From: Cellulomonas cellasea | GTDB lineage: Bacteria; Actinomycetota; Actinomycetes; Actinomycetales; Cellulomonadaceae | Direction: 5' to 3' | Length of the DNA stretch: 64,000 bases | Assembly (NCBI RefSeq): GCF_030372105.1 | Contig: NZ_JAUDBQ010000002.1 | Span: forward strand, 248,001-312,000 | Part shown: in pieces, positions 33,469-42,137 of the stretch | Position numbering within the stretch: position 1 is the first letter of the stretch | Layout of the letters: each line of letters begins with the position of its first letter | The notes under the pieces: model-generated | Database searches by the model: none | Told to the model about the DNA's origin: nothing | The model's input: the letters and a program-made list of their open reading frames with translations, nothing else | Made by a program: the position numbers and the translations under genes

Positions 33469-34707
33469 ATGGACGTCGTGACTGAACACCTGCCATCTGA
33501 TTCCCCAGCGACGCCCGACGTGCCCACGAGTGCGGGCGGCGCTGTCACCACCGAGGAGCGGGAGCGTCCGGACTGGGACCCCCGAGGCCCGAGTGTCAGC
33601 AGTGACCCGCGTGCCGCGTACGACGACATGCGAGCGCGGTGCCCCGTCGCCCACGGAACCGACGGCACGTGGACCCTGTTCACCCACGCCGACGTCACTG
33701 CCGCCGCCCTCGACCACGAGACGTTCTCCAACGCCGTCTCACGCCACCTGCAGGTGCCCAACGGTCTCGACGGCCACGAGCACACCGCGCTGCGCGCAGT
33801 CGTCGACACGTACTTCACACCCGACCGCATGCGGGCCGTGGAGCCGGCGCTGCGCCAGGTGGCCGCGGACCTCGTCGCCGAGCTGGACGTCCCGGGAGGT
33901 CTCGACGCCGTCGAGGTCGGCTCGCGGTTCGCGGTGCGCGCACAGAGCGTCTGGCTGGGCTGGCCGGCCGACCTCGAGCACGAGCTGCTGCAGTGGATGG
34001 CGGACAACCACGCCGCCACGCGCTCCCGCGACCGTGCGCGCACAGCCGAGGTCGCCCAGCGGTTCGACGCCATCATCCGCTCGCTCACGGACGCCCGCCG
34101 TCGTGCCGGAGCCGACGCCCCCGCCGACGTGACGACCGACCTCGTGCGGGAACACGTGGACGGCCGGGCGCTGACCGACGAGGAGATCGTCTCGATCCTG
34201 CGCAACTGGACGGGTGGGGACCTGGGGTCCATGGCGCTGTGCGCCGGCGTGGTGCTCACCTACCTCGCCGACCACCCCGACCTGCAGGCCCGGCTGCGAT
34301 CCGGCGTCTCCGACCACGAGCTCGACGGCGTCCTCGACGAGATCCTGCGGATCGACAACCCCTTCGTCAGCAACCGCCGCGTCGCCACCGCGCCCGTCAC
34401 CGTCGGCGGCCGACACATCGCCGCAGGCGACACGGTTCTCCTCAACTGGACGTCCGCCAACCGCGACCCCGAGACGTTCGGCGACCCCGACGCCTTCGAT
34501 CCCGACGCGAACGCGCCGCACAACCTGGTCTACGGGATCGGCAAACACGTGTGCCCCGGGCGGCCGCTCGCCACCCTCGAGCTGCGGGTGCTGACCAGGG
34601 CGATCCTGAACGCGACGGCAGCCATCGAGCCCGACCCCGAGCGGCCGCGCGAGCGCGAGGAGCCTCCCCTCGGCGGCTTCGCGGTGGCCCCGCTGCGACT
34701 GCGCTGA
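33469..34707 (+). CDS. Cytochrome P450
   Basis: A 412-residue soluble P450. The heme-ligand loop is YGIGKHVCPGRPLA with Cys362, the K-helix Glu-x-x-Arg is in DEILRID, and the I-helix reads WTGGDLGSMALC. Most P450s have an acid-Thr pair in the I-helix for oxygen activation; here the Thr is replaced by Gly/Ser. The start at ATG 33469 is a choice between several closely spaced starts, including GTG 33439. No ferredoxin or reductase gene is nearby. The substrate is unknown; co-orientation with the hydrolase suggests a shared pathway. Confidence 0.92.
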   Translation: MDVVTEHLPSDSPATPDVPTSAGGAVTTEERERPDWDPRGPSVSSDPRAAYDDMRARCPVAHGTDGTWTLFTHADVTAAALDHETFSNAVSRHLQVPNGLDGHEHTALRAVVDTYFTPDRMRAVEPALRQVAADLVAELDVPGGLDAVEVGSRFAVRAQSVWLGWPADLEHELLQWMADNHAATRSRDRARTAEVAQRFDAIIRSLTDARRRAGADAPADVTTDLVREHVDGRALTDEEIVSILRNWTGGDLGSMALCAGVVLTYLADHPDLQARLRSGVSDHELDGVLDEILRIDNPFVSNRRVATAPVTVGGRHIAAGDTVLLNWTSANRDPETFGDPDAFDPDANAPHNLVYGIGKHVCPGRPLATLELRVLTRAILNATAAIEPDPERPREREEPPLGGFAVAPLRLR

Positions 34708-34747
34708 TCGCCGGTCGCAGTCGCCGCTGACGGGGAGTGGTCCCGGC

Positions 34748-34782
34748 CCGTCGGCGCCGCGCTCAGCGCGCGGTGCCGACGG
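34748..34782. terminator. Bidirectional terminator hairpin
   Basis: A 15-bp inverted repeat with a single mismatch and a 5-base loop (arms CCGTCGGCGCCGCGC and GCGCGGTGCCGACGG) lies between the convergent P450 and AbiEii genes. Position and stem strength make a terminator likely. Confidence 0.75.
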
Positions 34783-34793
34783 CGGTCGGCGGA

Positions 34794-35555
34794 CTACGCC
34801 TTTGCGGCCGCGCTCCACGCCTCTTGGACGGAGGCAAGCGCCTCAGCGGCGGTGACTCGCAACCTTGTCTGGTGCCCGAGCGCGCGACGCCACGCGGTCT
34901 CTTCAGGGGCCGACGTGAACACCCAGCTCGCGGGCGGCCGACCCTGCGGACCGCAGCGAGTGAACACGTCGAGCGCGTCGGCGTCGATCAGCCCTCGCTC
35001 GCTCATCGCCCATAGGTCGTACAGGTCTCGGGGCGCACGCCGGTCCATCCACGCGCTGAGCTTTGCGGCGGCGAATCCCGCGCCTGTCAGGGTCTGGAGC
35101 CGCGCGGGTGGGGCGTCGCTGTAGCGCTGGTCGATGTCCCGCACTTCGGTCGGCCAGAGGTAGCCCTCGCCGCTGAGGAGCTGAACCTGGATGCTCGCGG
35201 TCCCCTCGACACCAACAGTCGCCGGTTGGCTACCCGACGTGCCACTCAACAGGGGGCGCCAGGCGGGACGGCCGTGGCTGCGGGCTAGGCCCCGCCGGAC
35301 GGCTGCCTCGATCCGTGCGGCGACGTCGGAGCGCGGAGCCAAAGCGATGAGGTCGATGTCCTCACTAAGCCGGGCATCGGTCAGGTAGGTGCGCGACAGC
35401 GCTGTGCCACCGAAGAAGACGAGGTCGTTGGTGGGGACTCTCGCGGCGATCGCGCCGAGCAGATGAGAGATCAAGTGGTCCCGGCGCACCTGTTCCATGT
35501 CGACGCCGAATCGCTCGGCGATAGCCGTCCACTCGTCGTACCGGGAGGCGGTCAT
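34794..35555 (-). CDS. abiEii: AbiEii-type nucleotidyltransferase toxin
   Basis: A 253-residue nucleotidyltransferase. The DNA-polymerase-beta-like motif is FFGGTALS (about residue 49) with LSEDIDLI (about 63), which gives the catalytic acids. A later RDLYDLW segment is also typical of the family. AbiEii proteins are toxins of type IV systems and are thought to add nucleotides to target RNA. The ATG at 35555 overlaps the AbiEi stop (ATGA). A convergent terminator follows it. This is a mobile defence module. Confidence 0.88.
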   Translation of the reverse strand: MTASRYDEWTAIAERFGVDMEQVRRDHLISHLLGAIAARVPTNDLVFFGGTALSRTYLTDARLSEDIDLIALAPRSDVAARIEAAVRRGLARSHGRPAWRPLLSGTSGSQPATVGVEGTASIQVQLLSGEGYLWPTEVRDIDQRYSDAPPARLQTLTGAGFAAAKLSAWMDRRAPRDLYDLWAMSERGLIDADALDVFTRCGPQGRPPASWVFTSAPEETAWRRALGHQTRLRVTAAEALASVQEAWSAAAKA

Positions 35556-36181
35556 CGGTTCGCCGCGACTCGCGCGTAGGTGGCGCGCATCCGTTGACGG
35601 CTGGCGATCTCGTCAAGGACTCCGGGGTCGCACGACGGCCACAGCGCGTCGATGGCCTGCTGGGCGTCGAGGTCCGCCGCACGGGGATCCGCGCGCGCGA
35701 GGTCGAGCAGTGTCTGCTCGGGCGTGGTCACCAGCGCCTGGCCGAGTTCCGTGGCGATCGCGACGGCGTCGAGCTCTCCGACCTTGCGCATGACGAAGCG
35801 AACTTCGCCCTCGCGATCGGCCAGTCGAAGCGGTCGGCGCTGGGTGGGGACGGCGGCATAACCGACGCCGATCGCACGGGGCAGGGCCTGATGCACTCGC
35901 GCAGCGCTGAGTCCGGTGAGGACCGGGACTCCATCGCCGTAGAGGACGGTGGCGACGGCAGCGGTTGCCGCTTCGAGCGCCGGCCGCCAGTTGCCGCCCG
36001 CGTGCTCCGGCGGCACGGCACAGTAGATGCCGTGAGCCAGGCGGTGCACCACCCCACGACGGTTAAGGATCGCGAGCTCAGGCCCGGGATGCGCGTAGAG
36101 GCCGGCAAGGCTCGCGGCGCGAACCGTCCGCATGGGCGCGCGCGCGAGCAGTCGACGCACCTCCCGTTCGGTGTTCACCAT
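35552..36181 (-). CDS. abiEi: AbiEi-type antitoxin/transcriptional repressor
   Basis: A 209-residue protein with the N-terminal winged helix of AbiEi (about residues 1-55: REVRRLLARAPMRTVRAASLAGLY ... LNRRGVVHRLAHGIYCAVPPE) and the long C-terminal domain. Members repress their own operon and neutralise the toxin. The start ATG at 36181 lacks an upstream ribosome site; the transcript may be nearly leaderless. The gene overlaps the toxin gene by four bases. An inverted repeat lies just upstream. Confidence 0.86.
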   Translation of the reverse strand: MVNTEREVRRLLARAPMRTVRAASLAGLYAHPGPELAILNRRGVVHRLAHGIYCAVPPEHAGGNWRPALEAATAAVATVLYGDGVPVLTGLSAARVHQALPRAIGVGYAAVPTQRRPLRLADREGEVRFVMRKVGELDAVAIATELGQALVTTPEQTLLDLARADPRAADLDAQQAIDALWPSCDPGVLDEIASRQRMRATYARVAANR

Positions 36182-36188
36182 GCAGAGT

Positions 36189-36205
36189 TTAGTCAGAGGG
36201 ACTAA
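36189..36205 (-). promoter_or_regulatory. Candidate AbiEi operator (inverted repeat)
   Basis: A perfect 6-bp inverted repeat, TTAGTC / GACTAA, with a 5-base spacer, lies 8-24 bases before the AbiEi start. AbiEi proteins are known to bind inverted repeats in their own promoters. A -10-like TAAACT overlaps it on the minus strand. The region is A/T-richer than its surroundings, as expected for a promoter. Confidence 0.6.
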
Positions 36206-36703
36206 GAACTGCATAGTCATACGCCCGATGCCCCTGCCCCGGCTCGACCGACGGGATCATGATGCTGTGACTCTCTCGCCGACGGTGTCGTCGAGCGAGA
36301 GACACAAGAAAGGACCGCAACCCACGAGGGGCAACGGTCCTTCTTGTGCACGACCGCCCTGCGGCGGTCGCCATGGTGGGGTGTTCGTGGATTGCGCTTC
36401 CGCAGGTCAGCGGGCGCAATCTGCGAATGACTCCGGGCGTTCGCACCCTCGAGGCTGCGAATCAGCACCCACCCATTTCGGGCGGCGAGCTTTCGGTGGC
36501 CCGATCGGTCTGGAGCGCAACTGTCCGGAGCCTGTGGCACGGTGCCGGTAGGCCATGCAGGAGCGACTTGAAGCCCTGGTCGTCGATCACATGGACGTGC
36601 TGACCGCGTTCCCGCATGACCCTGTCGACGAAGACGAACTTCCGGCTTGAGCCGCGGCGAGGGTCGGTCAGTCGTCGACCGACATCGAGCCGGGTCAGTA
36701 CGC
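36206..36703. other. Non-coding interval with a double hairpin (36303-36369)
   Basis: No supported gene lies in this 498-base interval between the CoiA-like stop and abiE. Two hairpins sit next to each other. The first has 14-15-base arms (CACAAGAAAGGACCG at 36303-36317, CGGTCCTTCTTGTG at 36335-36348) with one bulge and a 17-base loop that can pair further. The second is GACCGCC/GGCGGTC at 36352-36369. They could end the CoiA-like transcript or form a small structured RNA. A reading frame on the minus strand at 36462-36734 is weak and not called. Confidence 0.55.
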
Positions 36704-38674
36704 CTAGAGTCGGCCACCGAACGTCGGCTGCCAACCCGCCGAGCCCTTGGTCAGGTAGCCCGACGCCCGAAGCGCCTCGACGATCTGGTGCTCGTCGTCC
36801 TTTGTGCAGTTGCCGAGGCGTATGCCCGGCTGCGCTCGGCCGTCGTGGACCGTCGTGAGCACGTACACGGTGAGCTGCGCCGCCTCATGGAGGTGCGGCG
36901 GCAGCGACTTCCATGTCGGCCAAGCCCTGGCATCGCACCACTGTCGGGCGTCAGGTAGCGCTCGATGAACTGCGATCAGGTCGGGCACCGAGATCCCGGA
37001 CGCGTCGACTGGTCCGGAGTGGCCGGGACCGGTGGTGATGAGAGAAGCGCGGATGGCCTCTGTCTCGCGCTGAGCGTGAGCCTCGGCCCACACCTCAGCG
37101 AAGGTGCTGGCGCCTACGCGGCGCGCGTTGTCGACGTTGCGCATCGTAGGGTTCCCGTCCTGCAGGTACTTGAGCCCGGCCGGGCCCGGTCCCGCGACGC
37201 GCAGGCCAACAGCTCGAAGGGCGTCGTCGCCGCGTGCCCTCGGCGCCTGTCCGGGACCTGCGAGCACGAGCACCGCCTCACCCGGGCGAGGTCCCGGCGC
37301 TCCCCAGAACCACACCCAGCCCGCCGCCCGAAGCTGGACGAGGTAGGCCATGACAAGCCGCTCAGCGTCCGGCCGACGTGCGGCGGCTTGAAGTGGCACG
37401 AGGTCCGTCAGCCCGCGGGGGTCTACCGCAAAGCCATGGTTGGCCGCGAGCGCCTCGAGGACCGCCCAGCGCCACTCGTCGGGCGCTGCCGTGGTGATGG
37501 CGGTCTCTGCCTCCGCGGCCGGAGCGTCAACCACCTCGGGCAGGACGCCAACGGCGTGCTCGATGTACTCGCGCTCGGGTCGCCACCGGTCCTTGCGCTG
37601 CTGCAGCTCGTCGCTCAAGCGGTCGACTCGTTGCAGCCGCGCCTCGTTGGCCCGCGCGCTGGCCGCCGCGCTCGCCGCGCGCTGCCGTTCGAGTTGCTCT
37701 TGACGAAGGCGCTCGCGGCGTTCGGCCTCCTCATGGGCGGCAAGCCGTCGTTGATGCTCCGCCTTGGCACGTTCCATTTGCTCAGCTTCCCGTCGCAGGC
37801 GGTCGAGCCACTGCAGGTGCCCGGACCTGGCACGTTGGATCTGTTCGCGTAGACCGGGGATGTCGATCACCCCCTTTGTGGCGGGCATGTCCATCAGGGG
37901 ACGGCGTTCGTGGGCGCGGGCGAGCGGTGACCACAGGTCGGGCGGCTCCACGCCTGCCGCCATCAGGAGTTCATCGACATCTGGCCCGGTTCCGAGTGCG
38001 ACGGTCTCGGCGAACGGGTCGATCAGCAGCATCGGGTGGACAGCAGCGAGGACGGCCCGGAACACCGGGTGCAGTTGGAACTGGCCGCCAGTCCCGTCAC
38101 GTGAGGCGGCGTCGCGGTCGTAGTGCTTGCCGCCGAACAACCACACATTCTTGATGCCCAGCGTCGCGTAGCGGTCTCTCCGGCTCTGCCACTGGTCTGC
38201 GGTGAGAGAGGCGAACTGGACCTCGTAAGCCACCTGGGTGCCGTCTTCGAAGACGAGGAGAACGTCCGGGCGCTGGCCGGTCTCGACTTCCTGAGTGTCA
38301 GGGAAGACCTGCGCGTCCGGGTAGAGCTGCCGCAGCCATCGCGCGATCAGGTGCTTGGCGGTGTGGTGAGCGATGCTCTCCGGTGCGTGGTGCCCGGCTC
38401 CACTGCGGTGCTTGAAGTGGTGCCGGCGCTCGGTGCCGCCGTAGACGATGAACCGGTTGTCCTGGCAGTCAGCCAGCGGGCACACGAAGTGCCCGGCTCG
38501 GGCGTCGCCACGCAGGCGGTCGGCTTGGCCGGGGGCGAGAAAGACCAAGGGCGCCTCGCTCGACAGCCGTGTGTCACGAGCGAAGACCTGAGCGGCGGAC
38601 TGCGCAGGATGGCGACGGCCAGCCCGCTCTCCTCCTGAGCTCGGCGGCGTCTCCATGATCAACTCACTGGTCAC
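36704..38674 (-). CDS. CoiA-like nuclease-domain protein, 656 residues
   Basis: The N-terminal 250 residues match the competence CoiA-like fold: a Cys-containing VCPLADCQDNRF segment, HHFKHRSGAGHH, HHTAKHLIARWL, and a PD-(D/E)xK-type core in QRPDVLLVFEDGTQVAYEVQFA (Asp, Glu and Gln). A long charged coiled coil (about 285-375; REAEQMERAKAEHQRR) follows, then two winged-helix-like parts and a C-terminal KGSAGWQPTFGGRL. The GTG start at 38674 is uncertain; ATG 38656 is the alternative. It is much longer than CoiA. It is divergent from the coiled-coil gene at 38869. Confidence 0.75.
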   Translation of the reverse strand: MTSELIMETPPSSGGERAGRRHPAQSAAQVFARDTRLSSEAPLVFLAPGQADRLRGDARAGHFVCPLADCQDNRFIVYGGTERRHHFKHRSGAGHHAPESIAHHTAKHLIARWLRQLYPDAQVFPDTQEVETGQRPDVLLVFEDGTQVAYEVQFASLTADQWQSRRDRYATLGIKNVWLFGGKHYDRDAASRDGTGGQFQLHPVFRAVLAAVHPMLLIDPFAETVALGTGPDVDELLMAAGVEPPDLWSPLARAHERRPLMDMPATKGVIDIPGLREQIQRARSGHLQWLDRLRREAEQMERAKAEHQRRLAAHEEAERRERLRQEQLERQRAASAAASARANEARLQRVDRLSDELQQRKDRWRPEREYIEHAVGVLPEVVDAPAAEAETAITTAAPDEWRWAVLEALAANHGFAVDPRGLTDLVPLQAAARRPDAERLVMAYLVQLRAAGWVWFWGAPGPRPGEAVLVLAGPGQAPRARGDDALRAVGLRVAGPGPAGLKYLQDGNPTMRNVDNARRVGASTFAEVWAEAHAQRETEAIRASLITTGPGHSGPVDASGISVPDLIAVHRALPDARQWCDARAWPTWKSLPPHLHEAAQLTVYVLTTVHDGRAQPGIRLGNCTKDDEHQIVEALRASGYLTKGSAGWQPTFGGRL

Positions 38675-38868
38675 GGGCCACTTCTACACCCGAGGCCCGA
38701 CACGCGGTCAGCCCAGCGGTTCGCGGGCGGCATCAAGCACCGATCAGCTACCTGACCACCACGACCGGATGCCCACCGCCCGCCCGTTGTTGGCGTGCTT
38801 GCACCGCGCACAAATCCATCGTCCAGTCACCCCCGCAGCTCGTCTGGGCTCCGCCAAGATGGGCCTTT

Positions 38869-40290
38869 GTGGCCTCTCGTAATGCTCCTCTCAACGCTCT
38901 GCAGCTCAACGTCCTGCACTGGGTGAGGGACGGCTGCCCCGACGGTGCCTTCGAGGGCTGGTCACATAGGGTGACCGCCCGTGCCCTGCACAGCCGCGGC
39001 CTCCTCGTAGTCAAAGGGCACGGACCCGAGTGGACTGCCCGCCTGACCGAGATCGGTGTCCACTACCTCGAGCACGGCGCGTACCCCCACACGAAGCCAG
39101 CCCCGAGCACGCCGTCCGCTTCCGCGGGCGTGTCGCCCCCGAGGCGTCGCGCCGAGCCGCGACGGCCAACCCCACAACCGAGTCCACCACCATCTCGCGC
39201 GGCCACATCGCGCGAGACGGGACCAGTCGCACAGCTGATAGCCACGCTGACCGCCGGGAATCCTCCCGTGCTCGTGGACTTCCAAGAGCTGCCCCGATAC
39301 CGGAAACTGATTGCCCACGCTCACAGGCACGACAAGATCCCCGAAGGCATGCGCGTCGCGTTCGAGTACAACGCCTCGCAAGCCAAGTTGCTGGTGAGCC
39401 TCGTTCGAGAACGCGCGGTCGTGCCGGTAGCACGGCTTGTGAATCCGACCGACGTCGTGAAGGTGCTGGCGGAGAGCGAGACGTTCCCGATCGCTGGGGA
39501 GCCCCGCCAACGTGCGCTTCGCATCTTCGAGGCGCTCGTACGTGCCGCTCGCGCCCGCGGGATGACGGTCAGTATCGCGGCAGCGCAACCGGTGCCCGTC
39601 GCTCAACATGGAACTGAAGGCGGTCAGACCGACGAGCTCAGGATCGAGGCCGCGGGCGATGCGTTCACGCTGCGGCTGATCCAGGGCACCGTACGAGTCC
39701 CCCATCAGCCCACCGAGCGGGAGATCTCCCGTGCGCGCTGCGGGTACCTGTTCCCCGACTTCGACGAGATGCCCGACGAGAAGCTGGAAATGCAGCTCGA
39801 CGGAGGCACCGGCAAGGTCCTGGTGAACAGGTGGAAGGAGACCGAGACCCATCAGCTCGAGGACGACCTCGACCAGGTGCTCGAGGAGATCGCGCTGCGC
39901 CAAGGCGCGCTCGCGCAGCGGCGCCTCGAGGACGCTCGCCGACGGGAGGAAGCAGCCGCGCGCGAAGCCGAACGAAAGATCAGGGTGGCGCAGGAGAAGG
40001 AACGCGCCCGAGACGCGTACACCCGCAAGTACCTGCAGGATGCGATGCAGGACCAGGCGACCCGCTGGGCAGACGCGCAAGCGCTGCGGGCATACGCCGC
40101 GGCTGTCAGAACCGCCGCGGCCGACGCGCAGGACGATGCCGCCGACGGCGCCACATGGGCGCAGCAGATCGAGGAACGGGCCTCAGCGCTCGACCCTCTG
40201 CCGGACAGCGTGCGCACGCCAGCGATTCCCTCGCCGTCGGACGCCGACCTGGCGCCGTTCTTGCCCGGGTGGGCGCGGTACGGCCACTGA
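38869..40290 (+). CDS. Unknown coiled-coil protein with N-terminal helix-turn-helix-like part, 473 residues
   Basis: I do not recognise a named family. Residues 1-70 (LNALQLNVLHWVRDGCPDGAFEGWSHRVTARALHSRGLLVVKG) resemble a winged helix. A Pro/Arg/Ser-rich linker (about 75-120) precedes an alpha/beta domain (PVLVDFQELPRYRKLIAHAHRHDKIPEGMRV). A long charged helix at about 325-420 (RQGALAQRRLEDARRREEAAAREAERK) should form a coiled coil. The GTG start lies 194 bases from the divergent CoiA-like gene. Shared coiled coils suggest that the two proteins interact, but this is an inference. Confidence 0.65.
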   Translation: MASRNAPLNALQLNVLHWVRDGCPDGAFEGWSHRVTARALHSRGLLVVKGHGPEWTARLTEIGVHYLEHGAYPHTKPAPSTPSASAGVSPPRRRAEPRRPTPQPSPPPSRAATSRETGPVAQLIATLTAGNPPVLVDFQELPRYRKLIAHAHRHDKIPEGMRVAFEYNASQAKLLVSLVRERAVVPVARLVNPTDVVKVLAESETFPIAGEPRQRALRIFEALVRAARARGMTVSIAAAQPVPVAQHGTEGGQTDELRIEAAGDAFTLRLIQGTVRVPHQPTEREISRARCGYLFPDFDEMPDEKLEMQLDGGTGKVLVNRWKETETHQLEDDLDQVLEEIALRQGALAQRRLEDARRREEAAAREAERKIRVAQEKERARDAYTRKYLQDAMQDQATRWADAQALRAYAAAVRTAAADAQDDAADGATWAQQIEERASALDPLPDSVRTPAIPSPSDADLAPFLPGWARYGH

Positions 40291-40307
40291 TCAGCCGTCC
40301 CGGCAGG

Positions 40308-41225
40308 TCACCACCACCGCTGCTGTCGCGTCCTGATGTAGTGGACGGGGATCTCGGAGGGCTTGAGTGGGCGATCGACGGTCGGGCGCCAGTTGTACGC
40401 CGTGATCCGGTCCTCGGAGTAGGTGAGGGCGATGTGCTCGGCCGCCAGCGAGTGCCCCTGGCGCTTGAGCTCATCCAGGAGCCGTTCTATCAGCTCACCC
40501 AGCCTGTTGACCTCAGCCTCAGCCGCCCCCAAGCGCTCTTGCATCGAGACGGCTCTCTGACCGCACCACGCCCGAAGCAGCTCGTGCCGCGGCCGTACGC
40601 GCTCCAGGTACCACTCGTACTCCCACTCCGGCGAACTTGTGTAGGACTCACCGCGAGTGGTCGAGATCGTCCGACCGTGCTTGGCGGACTGCTGGTACTC
40701 CTTCTCCGCCTTGACGATCCACTCCAGGACGGGCATCGGATTGACGTGGCAAGCCAGTTCAGCGATCACCAGCGCGCCCTCGGGAGACACGACCTGGTCA
40801 CCATCAAGGGTGAAGGAGTGCACCTGCGACGCGAGTTCCACGAAGGGGATGCCGGTGAGGGTCTCGAGCTTCACCGTGTCGGCGACGAAGACTGCCTGGC
40901 GTACCGGGCGCCACGACAGAGTCGCGACGTCGGCAGGGATGAGCAACTCGAACACCTGAAAGATGCCGTCGGACTCGTGTTCGGTCAGATCCGCCTCGGC
41001 AGCCCTTTCCCAGTTGCCCCACACCTCGTCGTACGCCGCGACACCTGACCACGGACCGCGAATGCGGGCAGCCGGAACGTTCTCCTGCTTGCCCTGCGTG
41101 GGGCCATCGAGGAACTCGATGTCGTAGCGCTGGCTCTTCTTCCCGGCCTGAACTGCCACGACTCGCACGCGCTCGGAGGGCGCGTAGTCACGCAGCCGGT
41201 AGATCACCTCGTCCCCGACCTGCAC
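40308..41225 (-). CDS. Unknown protein, 305 residues, with SH3/KOW-like N-terminus
   Basis: I do not recognise this protein. Residues 1-60 (VGDEVIYRLRDYAPSERVRVVAVQAGKKSQRYDIEFLDG) look like a small SH3/Tudor-like beta barrel; the middle is mixed alpha/beta; residues 225-265 are helical and may be a coiled coil; the end is PLKPSEIPVHYIRTRQQRWW. The GTG at 41225 has GAGGAG six bases upstream. It ends 18 bases from the convergent coiled-coil gene, and may be part of the same accessory unit. Confidence 0.6.
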   Translation of the reverse strand: MQVGDEVIYRLRDYAPSERVRVVAVQAGKKSQRYDIEFLDGPTQGKQENVPAARIRGPWSGVAAYDEVWGNWERAAEADLTEHESDGIFQVFELLIPADVATLSWRPVRQAVFVADTVKLETLTGIPFVELASQVHSFTLDGDQVVSPEGALVIAELACHVNPMPVLEWIVKAEKEYQQSAKHGRTISTTRGESYTSSPEWEYEWYLERVRPRHELLRAWCGQRAVSMQERLGAAEAEVNRLGELIERLLDELKRQGHSLAAEHIALTYSEDRITAYNWRPTVDRPLKPSEIPVHYIRTRQQRWW

Positions 41226-41286
41226 CTGGCGCTCCTCAGCGATCGAACCTCGGTGTCTCGCGCCGCAACTCTCCCACTACCGGCCG

Positions 41287-41745
41287 CTACGCGGACCTTG
41301 CGAGCTCGGCGCGAATCTTGGCAAGGACGGTGTTCACCGCGACCTGAGCCTCGATCGCGTTCTTCTTCCACTCCGGGAAGTCGTCGTCGGTCAGCAGCCC
41401 CTGGAGCTTCGCCTCATCACCCACACGTTTGGTCCATTGCGTCGGGAGCAGGTCGGGCCCGAGTAGTCCGATCAAGGTGAGAGCCTCAGCACCCATCCGC
41501 TTCGTCTCGGCGGGATCGCTCGACCCGCCACGATTCAGGTTCTCGAGGAGTCGAGAGAGGACGTCGAGGTCGAACATCAGCTTGGCGTGAGCCAGCGACG
41601 CTCTGCGATCCTCCGCAGCGATCGATCGAGCGTTCCTTCGGTCCAGAGCCCCGATCATCAGCGCCACGACCGCGGCGACAACCGCAGCCAGCGCGACGAT
41701 GCTCTGGACCCAGAGGTTGGCGACATTGACGGCGTCCTGATCCAT
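41287..41745 (-). CDS. Unknown membrane-anchored protein, 152 residues
   Basis: One N-terminal membrane helix at about residues 9-33 (NLWVQSIVALAAVVAAVVALMIGAL) precedes a soluble helical part that holds LDVLSRLLENLNRGGSS and GPDLLPTQWTKRVGDEAKLQGLLTDDDFPEWKKNAIEAQVAVNTVLAKIRAEL. The cytoplasmic side probably holds the C-terminus. The ATG at 41745 is used; ATG 41754 is three codons upstream. No family was recognised. It lies 61 bases beyond the unknown gene at 40308, in the same direction. Confidence 0.6.
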   Translation of the reverse strand: MDQDAVNVANLWVQSIVALAAVVAAVVALMIGALDRRNARSIAAEDRRASLAHAKLMFDLDVLSRLLENLNRGGSSDPAETKRMGAEALTLIGLLGPDLLPTQWTKRVGDEAKLQGLLTDDDFPEWKKNAIEAQVAVNTVLAKIRAELARSA

Positions 41746-41824
41746 GCCGCACATCGTGCTACCCGGCTCTGACACCTCTCGCTGCGCCCGACCAGCCGCC
41801 AACTCGGCGAGCGCATACGGGCCC

Positions 41825-42137
41825 GTCGAGGGCATTCGGCTGGAGCTCACCGACGGCGGCGCCAATCTCGCCGAGTTCACGCTGACCGACGCCAACGAGA
41901 CCCACGTCGCGAGACCGCGAGGACCTCGAAATGGCCCAGCCCTCGGCGCCCGGCATCGACGTCCTCGCGTCCGCCGCGCTGCACGTCCTCGACGAGTCCC
42001 TCACCCGGTGTGATCTGCCGACCCGGGCTTGCTGGGTGCTCTTCTACAGCGAGGCGCCCGCCTAGGAGCATCTGACCGGCACGCGCGGGGAGCTGTCGGT
42101 CTGGACCGTTCTGCCCGACGCGGACAGCCCCGCATGA
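41825..42137 (+). pseudogene. Decayed gene of unknown family
   Basis: Coding-like sequence is spread over two frames. In the first, VEGIRLELTDGGANLAEFTLTDANETHVA is followed near 41910 by a frame change into DREDLEMAQPSAPGIDVLAS. That frame runs to WVLFYSEAPA, meets TAG at 42063-42065, and continues as EHLTGTRGELSVWTVLPDADSPA to TGA. One frameshift and one nonsense codon are therefore visible. The family was not recognised. The lack of a start codon also supports decay. Confidence 0.55.

Noticed and set aside
36462-36734. Minus-strand frame of 90 codons after the CoiA-like gene
   Set aside because: It overlaps the CoiA-like stop region and has no ribosome site or family; left as a weak possibility only.
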